Source of the DNA: Mycoplasmoidaceae bacterium
GTDB lineage: Bacteria; Bacillota_I; Bacilli_A; Mycoplasmatales; Mycoplasmoidaceae
NCBI GenBank assembly: GCA_024407815.1
Contig: JAKSVS010000001.1
Span: forward strand, 108,595 to 172,594
Direction of reading: 5' to 3'
Length of the DNA stretch: 64,000 nucleotides
The position numbers and the translations under genes were made by a program. Position 1 is the stretch's first letter; every line of letters begins with the position of its first letter. Positions 1-9,967 of this stretch are shown here, piece after piece. Below the pieces are notes generated by a model. It was not told where the DNA came from. It saw only the letters and a list, made by a program, of their open reading frames with translations, and ran no database searches.

Positions 1-77
1 TGACTTCAAAATGGGCTACCAACAGTAGAGTTGTTAGTTTGTATGTCTGAATAATTTAATGCTGATTTATTTCCCAT
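1..77 (-). CDS. Probable YidC membrane insertase, N-terminal fragment
   Basis: Only the first 25 codons are in the window; the gene runs off the left edge. The peptide begins [11 protein letters not shown] and has one TGA tryptophan codon near the edge. It starts at an ATG inside the end of rnpA (11 bp overlap). The identity rests on the conserved bacterial order rpmH-rnpA-yidC, not on the sequence, because the visible part is a polar N-terminus without family motifs. YidC would insert membrane proteins. It could be another gene. Confidence 0.45.
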
Positions 78-417
78 TTTGATATTTTTTTATTGTTGCA
101 ATTAATTGTTGTTCGATGGTGCTATAACTCTTTTTTAAGTAGGTAGAGTTAGGTTTAATTAAGATTTTGATTCCACCACTTAAATCGGAGTTTGAAAGCA
201 TTGATCTTAGTTGTCTTTTAATTTTATTCCTAACAACAGCTGTCTTAAATTGAGTTTTATTAACAAGTAATGCGTAATCAATCTCAGACTTATTAGAATG
301 CTTAGACATTCATAAAGTTAGAAACGGAAGGTTTGATTTCTTGCTTTTTCTTAAAATAACAACTATTTCTCTGTTATTTTTAATAGAAACAAGATTGGTG
401 GATGACTTATCTTTCAT
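67..417 (-). CDS. rnpA: Ribonuclease P protein component
   Basis: A basic protein of 116 residues that helps RNase P RNA bind pre-tRNA. The family signature is the motif [12 protein letters not shown] at about residues 63-74. The start at 417 is preferred over an internal ATG at 309 because the upstream part ([18 protein letters not shown]) matches the usual N-terminal fold of the family and is reached only through a TGA tryptophan codon at 310-312. The start lies inside rpmH (11 bp overlap) and the stop lies inside the next gene, so rpmH-rnpA-yidC is one tightly coupled operon. Confidence 0.93.
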
Positions 418-553
418 CTGAAACAGTAAGTCTTCTTCTACCTTTTTTTCTTCTAGCCTTAAGAACCTTTTTTCCTTTAGATGTTTTGGATCTAACTAAA
501 AACCCGTGAGTTTTAGCTCTTTTAGCTTTGTTTGGTTGATATGTTCTTTGCAT
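407..553 (-). CDS. rpmH: 50S ribosomal protein L34
   Basis: A 48-residue, strongly basic protein beginning MQRTYQPNK and ending in the arginine/lysine cluster typical of L34 ([11 protein letters not shown]). Length and sequence are typical of the family. It is the first gene of the leftward operon diverging from dnaA, the classical bacterial origin arrangement. A purine-poor leader of about 50 bases separates it from the dnaA promoter. Confidence 0.97.
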   Translation of the reverse strand: MQRTYQPNKAKRAKTHGFLVRSKTSKGKKVLKARRKKGRRRLTVSDER

Positions 554-623
554 AGTTACCTCTCTAAACAAAAATAATTAAATTAATTATAATATGTATT
601 AATTTATAATATAAAAACTCAAT
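554..623. promoter_or_regulatory. Divergent rpmH/dnaA promoter region
   Basis: This 70-bp AT-rich gap separates leftward rpmH from rightward dnaA. A TATAAT hexamer at 605-610 ends 13 bases before the dnaA ATG and no Shine-Dalgarno sequence is present, so the dnaA transcript would have almost no leader. The rpmH promoter must lie on the other strand in the same gap. Confidence 0.55.
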
Positions 624-1979
624 ATGGGACAAAATATTTCAGAAAAGATTTTGCAACATTTTGCGGATGCTTTGGCTGCTCTTAAAGAAAAGGGCCAAAA
701 CAAAGATTTTTTTGACAAGTTTGTTTCAAGTTTAAAAATAAAAAACGTGAGTGGCAACACCATAACTTGCTTGGCTAAAAACAATTTTACAAAACAAGTT
801 ATCATAAATGACTACTTAAATGATTTAATTCATCAATTTAATTCATATGAATCAACAAACTATGAAATAAAAGTTATTTCTGAAAATGAAAATATAGTTT
901 TGACATCAAAATTTGAATATAAACCATTAGGAAAGGTTGTTGGCGTTAATAGAAGTCTAACATTTGATAATATGGTTGTTGGTGCTTTCAATAATTCTGC
1001 ATATATTGCTGGTAAACAAGTAACTACCGACCATTTTATAAGTCCTTTATTTATAAGCGCAGGAGTTGGTTTAGGAAAAACACACCTATTACATGCTATC
1101 GGTAATGAATTTATAAAAATCTTCCCTGATAAGTCAGTTAAATATGTTTCTTCTGACGATTTTAGTAGACATATATATAGCGGTTTAATCTCTGATGATA
1201 AAACTCTCATAGAAAAAATTAAAGATGAATATCTTGAATATGACTTATTATTGATTGATGACATCCAAATCTTGTCTGGTAGAACAAAAATAAATGAAGT
1301 TTTATTTAATATATTCAATAACTCCGTTAAACACAATAAATATATTGTTTTTACCTCTGATAAAAACATTGATTTACTTACTGGATTTGAAAACAGAATT
1401 AAATCAAGGTTTCACTCAGGAATAACATTAACAATACAAAGACCAGAAATTGAAAACGTTGTTGAAATTATCAATAAGAAATTCCAAGAAGCAAACAATG
1501 TTTACACTCTTTCACCTGATGCTATATCTTTCATAGCTAGAAGAAATACTGGTGACATAAGAAGATTGATTGGTGAAATAAACCAAATATTATTCTATGC
1601 AGCTAATAATTTAGAAAAATATTTAGTTATTAATCTAGCGGTTGTAAAAAGTGTTCTTGCTCCAAGCAATCAAGAAGAAATTAATTTGTTTGGTTATGAT
1701 ATGGACCCAAATTTGGTTATTGAACAAGTTTGTAATAGTTATGGTGTAAAACCTGACATGGTTAAATCTAAATCTAAATTAAAACAATTTATTACACCAA
1801 GGAATGTTTGTATGTATGTGTTAAGAAACAAATTTAACATGACATATTCTCAGATTGGACAACTATTTTCTGGGCGTGACCATTCAACAGTAATGTCAGC
1901 TATCGAAAAAATAGAAAAAATTATCAAACAAGACCCAGATTTAAATATGATAATTGAAAATATTTATAAAAAGATGTAA
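624..1979 (+). CDS. dnaA: Chromosomal replication initiator DnaA
   Basis: A 451-residue AAA+ protein that binds DnaA boxes and opens the origin. The Walker A motif GVGLGKTHLL is at about 147-156, Walker B LLLIDDIQIL at about 208-217, and the C-terminal DNA-binding helix-turn-helix contains YSQIGQLFSGRDHSTV near 408-423. Length is normal. No TGA codon occurs in the gene. It is followed by a 103-bp DnaA-box-containing gap and dnaN. Confidence 0.98.
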   Translation: MGQNISEKILQHFADALAALKEKGQNKDFFDKFVSSLKIKNVSGNTITCLAKNNFTKQVIINDYLNDLIHQFNSYESTNYEIKVISENENIVLTSKFEYKPLGKVVGVNRSLTFDNMVVGAFNNSAYIAGKQVTTDHFISPLFISAGVGLGKTHLLHAIGNEFIKIFPDKSVKYVSSDDFSRHIYSGLISDDKTLIEKIKDEYLEYDLLLIDDIQILSGRTKINEVLFNIFNNSVKHNKYIVFTSDKNIDLLTGFENRIKSRFHSGITLTIQRPEIENVVEIINKKFQEANNVYTLSPDAISFIARRNTGDIRRLIGEINQILFYAANNLEKYLVINLAVVKSVLAPSNQEEINLFGYDMDPNLVIEQVCNSYGVKPDMVKSKSKLKQFITPRNVCMYVLRNKFNMTYSQIGQLFSGRDHSTVMSAIEKIEKIIKQDPDLNMIIENIYKKM

Positions 1980-2082
1980 GTGGAAAGAGTGTGGAAATGT
2001 TATATAAATATAAAGAGAAGAAAAATAACTTTTCCACAATCAATAATAACATATATAAAAAAAATAAAAAGAATTAAAGCTT
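1980..2082. other. Likely replication origin (oriC) between dnaA and dnaN
   Basis: The gap holds one DnaA-box-like nonamer TTTTCCACA at 2030-2038 on the plus strand and a second, ATTTCCACA, on the minus strand at 1990-1998, followed by a very AT-rich stretch of about 45 bases that could serve as the unwinding element. Boxes in opposite orientation beside dnaA are usual for mollicute origins. The gap also carries the dnaN leader. Origin activity is inferred. Confidence 0.65.
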
Positions 2083-3195
2083 ATGAAGTTTGTTGTAAAA
2101 AAGAGTTTATTAGTAAATTCATTAAAAAATATAAATAATCTGATCGATTCAAATAATTTAAATCCAACATTATCTGCTGTTCATATTAAATCTGTAGATA
2201 ACAAGTTATTACTCGTTGCTACTAATGGTTCAAGTTCGTACCAAGAATTAATTTCTGATGTAAAGATTGAACAACCAGGTGATATTTTAGTTAAAGCTAA
2301 ATTTTTATACAACTATGTTACTAAACTAGATCAAGAAAATATAACAATTAATCAAATTGATGAAAAGATTTTACAAATTAATACTCCTAAATCATCTTCT
2401 GAGATTATTTTGATAGATGATTCTTCCTTCCCAATTATCGATTTTGAATATAAAGGTTGAAAGAAAGTTACTCTTAATTACGATACACTAGTAAATATTT
2501 CTCAAAAAATCAAACCATTCACTTCTACTAATTTTTCCACACCTAATTTAGCTACAACAGGAATTTTATTTAATCCAATTGATGAAAAACAAATGGAATG
2601 TGTTGCGTGTGACTCATTCAGGATGGCTTATTATAAATTTGATTATCAAGGTGATTCTGTACGATTTATTATTGATCCTAAAGCAATAGCTTTAGCTGTT
2701 GAAATATTACAAATATTAAAAGCTAAATCAATTGACTTTTACTTAAATCAAACTCAATGTATTTTAAATGTTAATGATATTAATATAAGATTTGGTTTGT
2801 ATAAAGATACATACCCTAATATTATTAACATAATCCTATCTGAACAAAAACAACATTTTAAAGTTAATTTAAATGAATTGTTAACAGCTTTAAATAGAGG
2901 TTCGTTATTTGTTTCGAATGAACAAAGACCTGTTGTAAATTTTAAGATAGAGAATAATAAATTAACAATTAAATTCCTTTCTAATGAAATTGGAAATGAG
3001 TTTATTGAAATTGATTTATTAGACTCTAATACTGACAAATTTGAAGTTAGACTTAATCAAAAATATCTATTATCAATTTTATCTACTATCAAATCTGAAA
3101 CTATTTCATTCAACTATACTCCAGGTGGAAAAGGAATAATTATTACATCTGAGAATCCATACTTTTTAAATTTAATTACAAGATTAACTGATTAA
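2083..3195 (+). CDS. dnaN: DNA polymerase III beta subunit (sliding clamp)
   Basis: Read through one TGA tryptophan codon at 2458-2460, the gene encodes 370 residues, the usual clamp length. It shows the start MKFVVKKSLLVNSLKNI and a C-terminus of the form (L/I)TRLTD, near the place where beta clamps carry a hydrophobic MPMRL-like end. It forms the ring that tethers polymerase III. Its stop codon overlaps by 3-4 bases the stop of the opposing sigma-like gene. Confidence 0.96.
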
Positions 3196-3795
3196 AAAGA
3201 TTTTGATTCAGCAATTCTTTTTGCCATTGAAATAATTTCATCTACTATATATTTCTTCAAAGAAATAATTTTTGCAATTTCATCACTTGTGTAACCGAAC
3301 GATTTGAAATAAATTACTCTTTTTATTGTTTCAATTTTATATTTTTTAATACATTGGCAAACAGTTTTAATTAAATCATCAATTAAGATGTTTCTAGGTC
3401 GTGAAATTACTGTTATAGCGTTTTTATTCATTTTATTAAGGTTGATACCGCCATCAGAATCAAATGATGAACAAATATTTAGTATGATTTCACCATTACT
3501 TAAATACTTTCTAACCTCTCTTAAAGTAGCCAAGTAGCAATTATTTATAACATAAGCTACAAGATTATTTTTTTATTGTACTCTTTTAATGCTTTTTTAA
3601 CAGCACCCCACAGTATGTGATATATATCTTCTTTTTCAAATGGAATTGAAGAAAATTTAACTTGGATTTTATTGAAAACTATATCAACAACATCATCTCT
3701 AAACAAATTGAAAAAAAATATAAAGCTATATCTTGGTTTTCAGTTTGTTTATAAACTTCAATTTTTTCTATTTCTAGTTTTGTAAGTCTTTCCAT
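3192..3795 (-). pseudogene. Sigma-70-like factor split over three frames by two homopolymer frameshifts
   Basis: Three consecutive frames give one coherent protein of about 200 residues. Frame one starts at ATG 3795 (MERLTKLEIEKIEVYK) and is lost in a T8 run of the mRNA (A8 at 3711-3718). Frame two continues through FNLFRDDVVDIVFNKI and FEKEDIYHILWGAVKKALKEY, resembling sigma region 2, and is lost in an A7 run (T7 at 3568-3574). Frame three continues NNLVAYVINNCYLATLREVRKYL and ends with KRVIYFKSFGYTSDEIAKI, resembling a region 4 helix-turn-helix. Both shifts are in the -1 direction. Without the joins only a 113-residue TTG-started ORF at 3192-3533 remains. Mycoplasmas have a known divergent alternative sigma factor (MG428/MPN626); assignment to it is inference. 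It may be a pseudogene, a switchable gene or a sequencing artefact. Confidence 0.55.
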
Positions 3796-3796
3796 T

Positions 3797-3846
3797 TTTT
3801 TGACTCTTCTTTGAATTTTTATATAAGTAAAGAAAAGAGTCAAAAA
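3797..3846. repeat. 12-bp perfect inverted repeat upstream of the sigma-like gene
   Basis: TTTTTGACTCTT at 3797-3808 is exactly reversed as AAGAGTCAAAAA at 3835-3846, with a 26-base spacer. The left arm begins one base upstream of the ATG of the leftward sigma-like gene. It could be an operator over that gene's promoter or an RNA hairpin at its 5' end. Confidence 0.6.
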
Positions 3847-3903
3847 TCAATTTGAAAAAATATTTATATATATTAAAAAATATATATAATTAATTGATAA
3901 AAA

Positions 3904-3961
3904 CCCACATATTGCCGGCATCTTTTTTGTTAGCAATATTCTTCGAAAAGAGGATGTTGGG
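3904..3961 (+). promoter_or_regulatory. Structured leader of secA
   Basis: The secA 5' region can fold into a two-part stem: an outer helix of CCCACAT (3904-3910) with ATGTTGGG (3954-3961, one bulged T), and an inner perfect 7-bp helix ATATTGC (3909-3915) with GCAATAT (3933-3939), the two helices competing for two bases. GC content is clearly above the surrounding AT-rich sequence. The secA ATG follows 9 bases later, so folding could affect translation start. Confidence 0.45.
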
Positions 3962-3969
3962 AAAAAGAT

Positions 3970-6645
3970 ATGCAAAAAAGATTTAATATCTTTACACCAA
4001 GAGGAAGACAACTACGAGCTGCTACTAAACAAGCTCGTTTAGTTGAAGACTTGAAGGAAAAATATAGAAGTATGAGTAACGAAGAGTTATCGTCTCAAAC
4101 TTCTCACTTCATTAAAAAACTTCAAGATGGTTTTTCTTTAGATGTTGTCCTTCCCGAAGCTCTTGCTACGGCCAGAGAAGCAATTTATCGTGTTCATGGT
4201 TTGTTTGCATATCCCCTTCAAATAATCGGTGCCATTGTAACACACAATGGTAACATTGCTGAGATGTATACCGGCGAAGGAAAAACAATTACAATTGTTT
4301 TAACAGCTTATTTAAATGCTTTAGCGAAAAAAGGTGTTCATGTTGTCACTGTCAATGAGTATCTAGTTAAACGTGATGCTCTTTTCTGTGCTCAAGCTCT
4401 TAACCCACTCGGTATAACTGTTGGTTACAATCTTGCTGACATGGATAGCACAACTAAACAAAAAATGTTTAATTGCGATATTACTTATACAACCAACTCT
4501 GAACTTGGCTTTGACTACTTACGTGATAATATGGTCAAAGAATATTCTGATAAAGTTATTCGTGATCTAAACATGGCAATCGTCGACGAAGTCGACTTAG
4601 TGTTAATTGATGAATCAAGAACTCCATTAATTATTTCCGGTCAACCAAAGAAAGATGTTTCTTTGTATATTGACGTTGATACATTTGTTAAGAAATTAAC
4701 CAAAGATGATTATCAAATTGATGATGAAACCAACACTATATCCCTAACTGATAAAGGTGTTGAAAAGACCGAAAAATATTTCAAAATTAATAATTTATAT
4801 AACATAGAAAATTCCGATTTGGTTCACAAAATAAGAAATGCTTTAATGGCAAATTATGTTTTTAAATATGGTGTTGAATACATAGTTAAAGACAATAAAG
4901 TATTATTGGTAGACCATTTTACTGGTCGTATTCTTGAAGGACGTAGCTATAACGCAGGATTGCATCAGGCAATACAAGCTAAAGAAATGGTTAAAATTGA
5001 CCCTGAAAATGTAATTGTAGCAACAATTACTTACCAAGCGTTCTTTAGGTTGTATAAAAAACTTTCAGGAGTTACGGGTACAGCCCTAACTGAATCAGAT
5101 GAATTTTTAAAAATTTATAACATGATTGTTGTTCCTGTTCCAACAAACAAAAAAGTTATTCGTCGTGATTTAACTGACTATGTTTTTGAAACCAAAACTG
5201 CAAAATGAGCTCACGTTGCCGCTGAAATTGAAAGATTAAACAAAAAAGGTCAACCAGTTCTAGTCGGTACTGCTTCAGTTGAAGATTCTGAAGAACTAGC
5301 TGCTTTACTTCGTAACAAAGGCTTACGTTTTGAGCTACTAAACGCTAAAAACCATGCTCGTGAAGCTGAAATTGTTGCTTTAGCTGGTCAAAAAGGAGCC
5401 ATTACAATTTCAACCAACATGGCAGGACGAGGAACCGACATTAAATTAGGTCCCGGTGTAAAAGAGTTAGGTGGTTTATTTGTTATTGGAACAAACCGTC
5501 ATGAGTCAAGACGTGTTGACAACCAATTGTGTGGTAGATCTGGTCGTCAAGGTGACCCAGGTATGACAAGATTCTTCATTTCTATTGAAGACCCACTTTT
5601 CAAACGTTTTGGTATAGAAAACAAAGACAAAGCTGAAAAAAAAGTTAATGATCAAGAATATTATGACTCTTGGTTCTTCAATAGAATGGTTAAAGTTATG
5701 CAAAAGAAAGTCGAAGGACTTAACTTTGATACAAGAAAAAACTTAACCGATTACGATGCTGTTCTTTCTAACCAACGTGAACTTGTTTATAAACAACGAG
5801 ATCAAATTTTAAAGAATGAACGTAACATTCCTATTATTAGAAACATGGTATCTCTTGTTGCAAAAGATCTTGTTAATATTTTCCTTTCTAAAGATAATCC
5901 AAACTATGTTGATTCAGATAAATTAGCTAGAGCTATTAACATACGTTTGTTGGGTGGAGATATAGTCGAGCCACAATTATTTGAAAAACAAAACACTCAA
6001 ATAGTTACTGCTTTAGTTACGAGATTACTTTGAGCTTCGGTTGAGACAAGAATTGCTTCATATAACCCAGAACAAATTCAAAAAGTTTTGCGTAGTATTA
6101 TTATTCAAAACTTTGATTCGGAGTGAACTGCTCATCTTGACATAATGAGTAAAATTCGTGAAGGTGTAATTTTACGTTCATTAGAACAAAAATCACCACT
6201 TAACATTTATGTTGAAGAGGCAGATCGTCGTTTTGAAATATTAAAGAGAAATGTTGCTCACAAAGTTGTCATTTCTATTCATAGAATGTACATTCCTAAT
6301 ATCCAGTCATCTATTTGTGAACGTTTCCATGAGGATAAATTGTTGTCTGATGCAAAATATAACGAAATGAAGACAAAATTGAGTGCTTCTGAGAAAGCGA
6401 CAAAAGCTATTCGTATTAATCTTGCTGACTTTGTTAAAAATAAAAACACTACTCCAATTGTTGTTAGTGCTGATGCTAAAGTTCCACCACAAGGAGCAGC
6501 AAAAGAACAACTTATTAAGCAACAACAAATTGACAAAACCATCATAGCAAACAAACCAGACAAGAAGCCAATTATCAAAACTTCAATTAGCAACGAAAAT
6601 AAAGATAAAACCGACAATTCATCAACAAAAATTGTTGAAAGATAG
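3970..6645 (+). CDS. secA: Preprotein translocase ATPase SecA
   Basis: Read through TGA codons (for example 5206-5208, 6031-6033 and 6124-6126), this encodes 891 residues. It is the motor that pushes unfolded proteins through SecYEG. NBD1 has AEMYTGEGKTITIVL near 97-111 and DEVDLVLIDESRTPLIISG near 206; NBD2 begins with NMAGRGTDIKLG near 483. The last ~60 residues are a lysine-, serine- and asparagine-rich tail without the cysteine zinc-binding motif found at the end of many SecA proteins. uvrB starts one base after its TAG stop. Confidence 0.97.
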
Positions 6646-6646
6646 T

Positions 6647-8641
6647 ATGAAAGTTCACACGCCATCTAAATCGTTTAAACTAACGACAGAAATGAAACCA
6701 AAAGGTGACCAAGAGCAAGCTATCAAAAAATTGGTTGCTAATCTAAAAAAAGGTGTTAAACACCAAGTTTTACTTGGTGCCACTGGTACTGGTAAAACAT
6801 TCACTATTGCTAACGTAATTGCTCAGACTCAAAAAAAGACACTAATTATTGTCCACAACAAAACACTTGCTGGTCAACTATATTCTGAATTCAAAGAATT
6901 ATTTAAAGATAATAAAGTTGAATATTATATTTCTTACTTCGATTTTTATCAACCTGAGGCATATGTTCCATCATCAGATACATACATAGAAAAATCTTCT
7001 AAAGTAAACCAAGAAATTGAAATGTTACGTTTATCTACAATTCAATCTCTTTCGACTGAACAAAAAGTTATTGTTATTGCTTCTGTTGCAGCTATTTATC
7101 CAGCTGTTGATCCGAAAGTTTTTGATCAATTCCGAATCATTCTTAATACTGGTGCAACATATAACTTAAAACAATTGCAATACGATTTAGTTCGTATGGC
7201 TTACAAACGTAATGATGTTGCACTCCAACCTGGTTGTTTTAAAGTTAAAGGTGATGTTGTTGAAATAATGGAAGGAAGCAACAACCAAGAGAAGATTAGA
7301 ATTTCTTTCTTTGGAAACGAAATTGAACAAATCGCTAAGATGGATGTTAACAACAACGTTGTTAAAGAAATATGAAAAGCATATGCAATTTATCCAGCGA
7401 ACGAATATGTTGCCGACTCTTCAATGTTTGATCAATCGTTAGCAAGAATAGCAAACGAATTAAAAGATAGACAAGCATATTTTAAAAAGCACGATAAACT
7501 TCTTGAGCTTCAAAGAATAACTGAGAGAACTAATCGTGATTTGGAAACATTAAAGGAAACAGGATTTTGCCCTGGTGTTGAGAACTATGCTATGCATTTG
7601 GAACTTAGAAAACCAGGATCAACCCCTTACACTATTTTTGACTATCTAGGCGACGACTGATTGTTAGTTGTCGATGAAGCACACATGACCATTCCACAAA
7701 TACGTGGTATGTACAATGGTGATAGATCTAGAAAACAAACACTTGTTGATTACGGATTCAGATTACCATCAGCTCTAGATAATAGACCATTAAATTTTAA
7801 AGAGTTTGAGTCGAGAGTAAAACAAGCAATTTATGTCTCTGCTACACCAGCAGACTATGAAAAAGAAAAGTCAAACAACTTAATAGCAGAACAAATCGTT
7901 AGACCAACAGGACTTGTTGACCCACTAATTCAAATAAAACCAACAAAAAACCAGATTCTTTCTTTGTGCGAAGAACTTGATGCTCAAATTAAACGTAAAG
8001 AAAGAACGATTGTTACTGTTCTAACAATAAAAATGGCTGAGAACCTTACTAAGTTCTTAAAAGAAAAGAAATATAAGGTTGCTTATATTCATAATGAGCT
8101 AAAAACATTTGAAAGAGATAAAGTCATCAATGCTTTAAGAAAAGGAACATATGATGTTCTTATTGGCATTAATCTACTAAAAGAAGGTTTAGACGTTCCT
8201 GAAGTCTCTTGTGCCGTTATATTTGATGCTGATAAACCTGGTTTGTTTAGATCGGCAGATGCACTAATTCAAACATTTGGTCGTACAGCCAGAAACAAAA
8301 ATGCGCACGTTTTATTATTTGCTGATAATGTTAACGATGCTTTACTAGAAGCAATTAATGAAACAAACCGTCGTAGAAAAATACAATTAGAATTTAATAA
8401 AAAACATCATATTATTCCTAAAACCATCGTTAAACCAATTAGGGAAAATTTGCATGGTAAGTCTGATATGAAAACGCTTGAAGCAATCTTCAATAAGAAT
8501 GCTAAAGTATCAGAAAAATCTGGCTCAAGAGCGATTAAAACTCTTAAGAAGAAAATGAATGAAGCAGCCAAATCACAAGAATACGAACTTGCTGCTCACT
8601 ATCGAGATTTAATTATTGAGTTGGAAAGCAAACTGAAATAA
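6647..8641 (+). CDS. uvrB: Excinuclease ABC subunit B
   Basis: Read through TGA codons at 7373-7375 and 7658-7660, 664 residues, the family's normal length. UvrB is the damage-verifying helicase of nucleotide excision repair. Walker A GATGTGKT is at 44-51, the DEAH-type Walker B (VVDEAHMTI) near 340, a helicase motif with TFGRTARN near 545, and a UvrC-binding UVR domain (EAAKSQEYELAAHYRDLI) forms the C-terminus. The ATG at 6647 is preferred to a TTG at 6632 inside secA because the GAAAG at 6637-6641 is then well spaced as ribosome binding site. It is translationally coupled to secA. Confidence 0.97.
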
Positions 8642-8665
8642 AAAAAGAGCATAGCTCTTTTTATT
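8642..8665. terminator. Bidirectional terminator between uvrB and the CofE-like gene
   Basis: A 9-bp perfect stem AAAAAGAGC / GCTCTTTTT with an ATA loop follows directly on the uvrB stop. A/T runs on both sides allow it to serve the convergent gene ending at 8674 as well. Confidence 0.85.
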
Positions 8666-8673
8666 TTTACAAA

Positions 8674-9855
8674 TTATTTGTCTGTCAAATTCTTAAAGTA
8701 GTTTTGAATTAGAACAACAGGTGTACCTTTGTCGCCAGAACCAGATGTTAAGTCGGACAATGAACCAAGCAAGTCTGTTAATTGTCTTGGAGTAGTACCA
8801 AGTGCAGTTTTCTTTCCAACTAAGTTTTTGCCTTTATGTTTGATATCACCAGTTACTTCAGCAAACAATTTTGCTTTGTTCTTTTGATTCTTAGCATTAT
8901 CAATGTACATCTTTAATTTTAATTCGTTTGGTGTACTAACTAAACCAGATGTGTAACCAGGTGATACAACTGGATCAGCTAATTCTCAAATTTTTCCTAC
9001 TGGATCTTTGAAAGCACCATCACCATAAATCATAACTTCAATTTTAACTTTAGTTGCTTTGTAAATTAAAGCTTGTACTTTCTTAACAAATTCAAAACAG
9101 TTACGAGGGAATAATTTGATTTTGTCATCAGTTGAGTAGTTTGAACCAAGAATACCATAATCTTTGTTAAAACCAGAACCTTTGTTTGGTTTTGTTAAAA
9201 CATCACTCAATAACATTACTTTAGCTTTTTTGTCTCACTTTAGAATTTGAGCTTTAGTAATGAATCTATCGTGAATGTTAGCTACAATTATGTTCTTTGT
9301 GTATTTTAGTAATTCACAAGGATTGTTGCTTAAGATTATTTGACATTTTTTACCAACAGCTTTCTTGTATAGATCAATATAGTCCATACCAGTAAAAGGG
9401 TGTTTATTGTTTGGGAAAAGTTTTCTGAATTCACTTTCAGTGAATGAGTCAGAAATATTTACTCTTTTATCAAATAATTGTTGTTCAGTAACAAAGTGGT
9501 TACCAACTTCATCGCTTGGAAAAGATAATTGTAAATATACTTTCCTAGTATGTTTTGTTAAACCTTTTAATAAGTTAACAAATCTGTTTCTTGATAAGAT
9601 TGGGAAGCAAAGACCAATTTCTTGATTTTTGTATTTTGCATATACGCAATCACTAATATCAGAAAGTTTTGCGTAGTTTCCTTGAGATCTAGCAACAACA
9701 GATTCAGTTATTGCTAGAACGTCTTTTTTTTGTAAAGTAATTTCTTTTGACTTATGTAGTTTAATTACTTGGTTAGATACTATTTTTGCAAGGTCATCGC
9801 CTTGTTGAACTAAAGGCATAACCAAGCCTCTAGATATAACTCCGAAATTTTTCAT
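8674..9855 (-). CDS. F420-0:gamma-glutamyl ligase (CofE)-like protein
   Basis: Read through two TGA codons the gene encodes 393 residues. The N-terminus carries features of the F420 ligase fold: PLVQQGDDLAKIVSNQ at 14-29, DVLAITESVVARSQG near 44-58, and GRNP-like loops later. In actinobacteria and archaea CofE adds glutamate to coenzyme F420; mollicutes do not make F420, so the substrate here is unknown and the name marks family membership only. A good ribosome binding site (AGGAG) precedes the ATG. Convergent with uvrB across a shared terminator. Confidence 0.7.
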
Positions 9856-9919
9856 CAGATCTCCTTTTATTTACAAAATAATTATAGTTATTTTTTGTCA
9901 ATTTTTTCAATATCATTAA

Positions 9920-9961
9920 TATAATTAATGAGTGCGCGGTTTAACCGCTAACGTCTAGGAG
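9920..9961 (+). promoter_or_regulatory. Promoter, palindrome and RBS of the IMPDH-like gene
   Basis: A TATAAT hexamer sits at 9920-9925. Eleven bases on, GCGGTTTAACCGC (9936-9948) is a perfect 6+1+6 palindrome placed where transcription should begin, with GC content well above its surroundings. AGGAG at 9957-9961 is the ribosome binding site. The palindrome could be an operator or a small RNA hairpin in the leader. Confidence 0.55.
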
Positions 9962-9967
9962 AAAAAA

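Noticed and set aside
860..1369. 169-codon minus-strand ORF inside dnaA
   Set aside because: It lies wholly antisense to a clear dnaA, has no family features and reflects codon composition of the real gene.
2458..2460. TGA as stop splitting dnaN, secA, uvrB and others into fragments
   Set aside because: The downstream parts continue in the same frame with conserved domains, and a UCA tRNA-Trp is present.
9920..9967. Purine or preQ1 riboswitch before the IMPDH-like gene
   Set aside because: The leader is only about 35 bases after the -10 box and lacks the conserved cores of these riboswitches.
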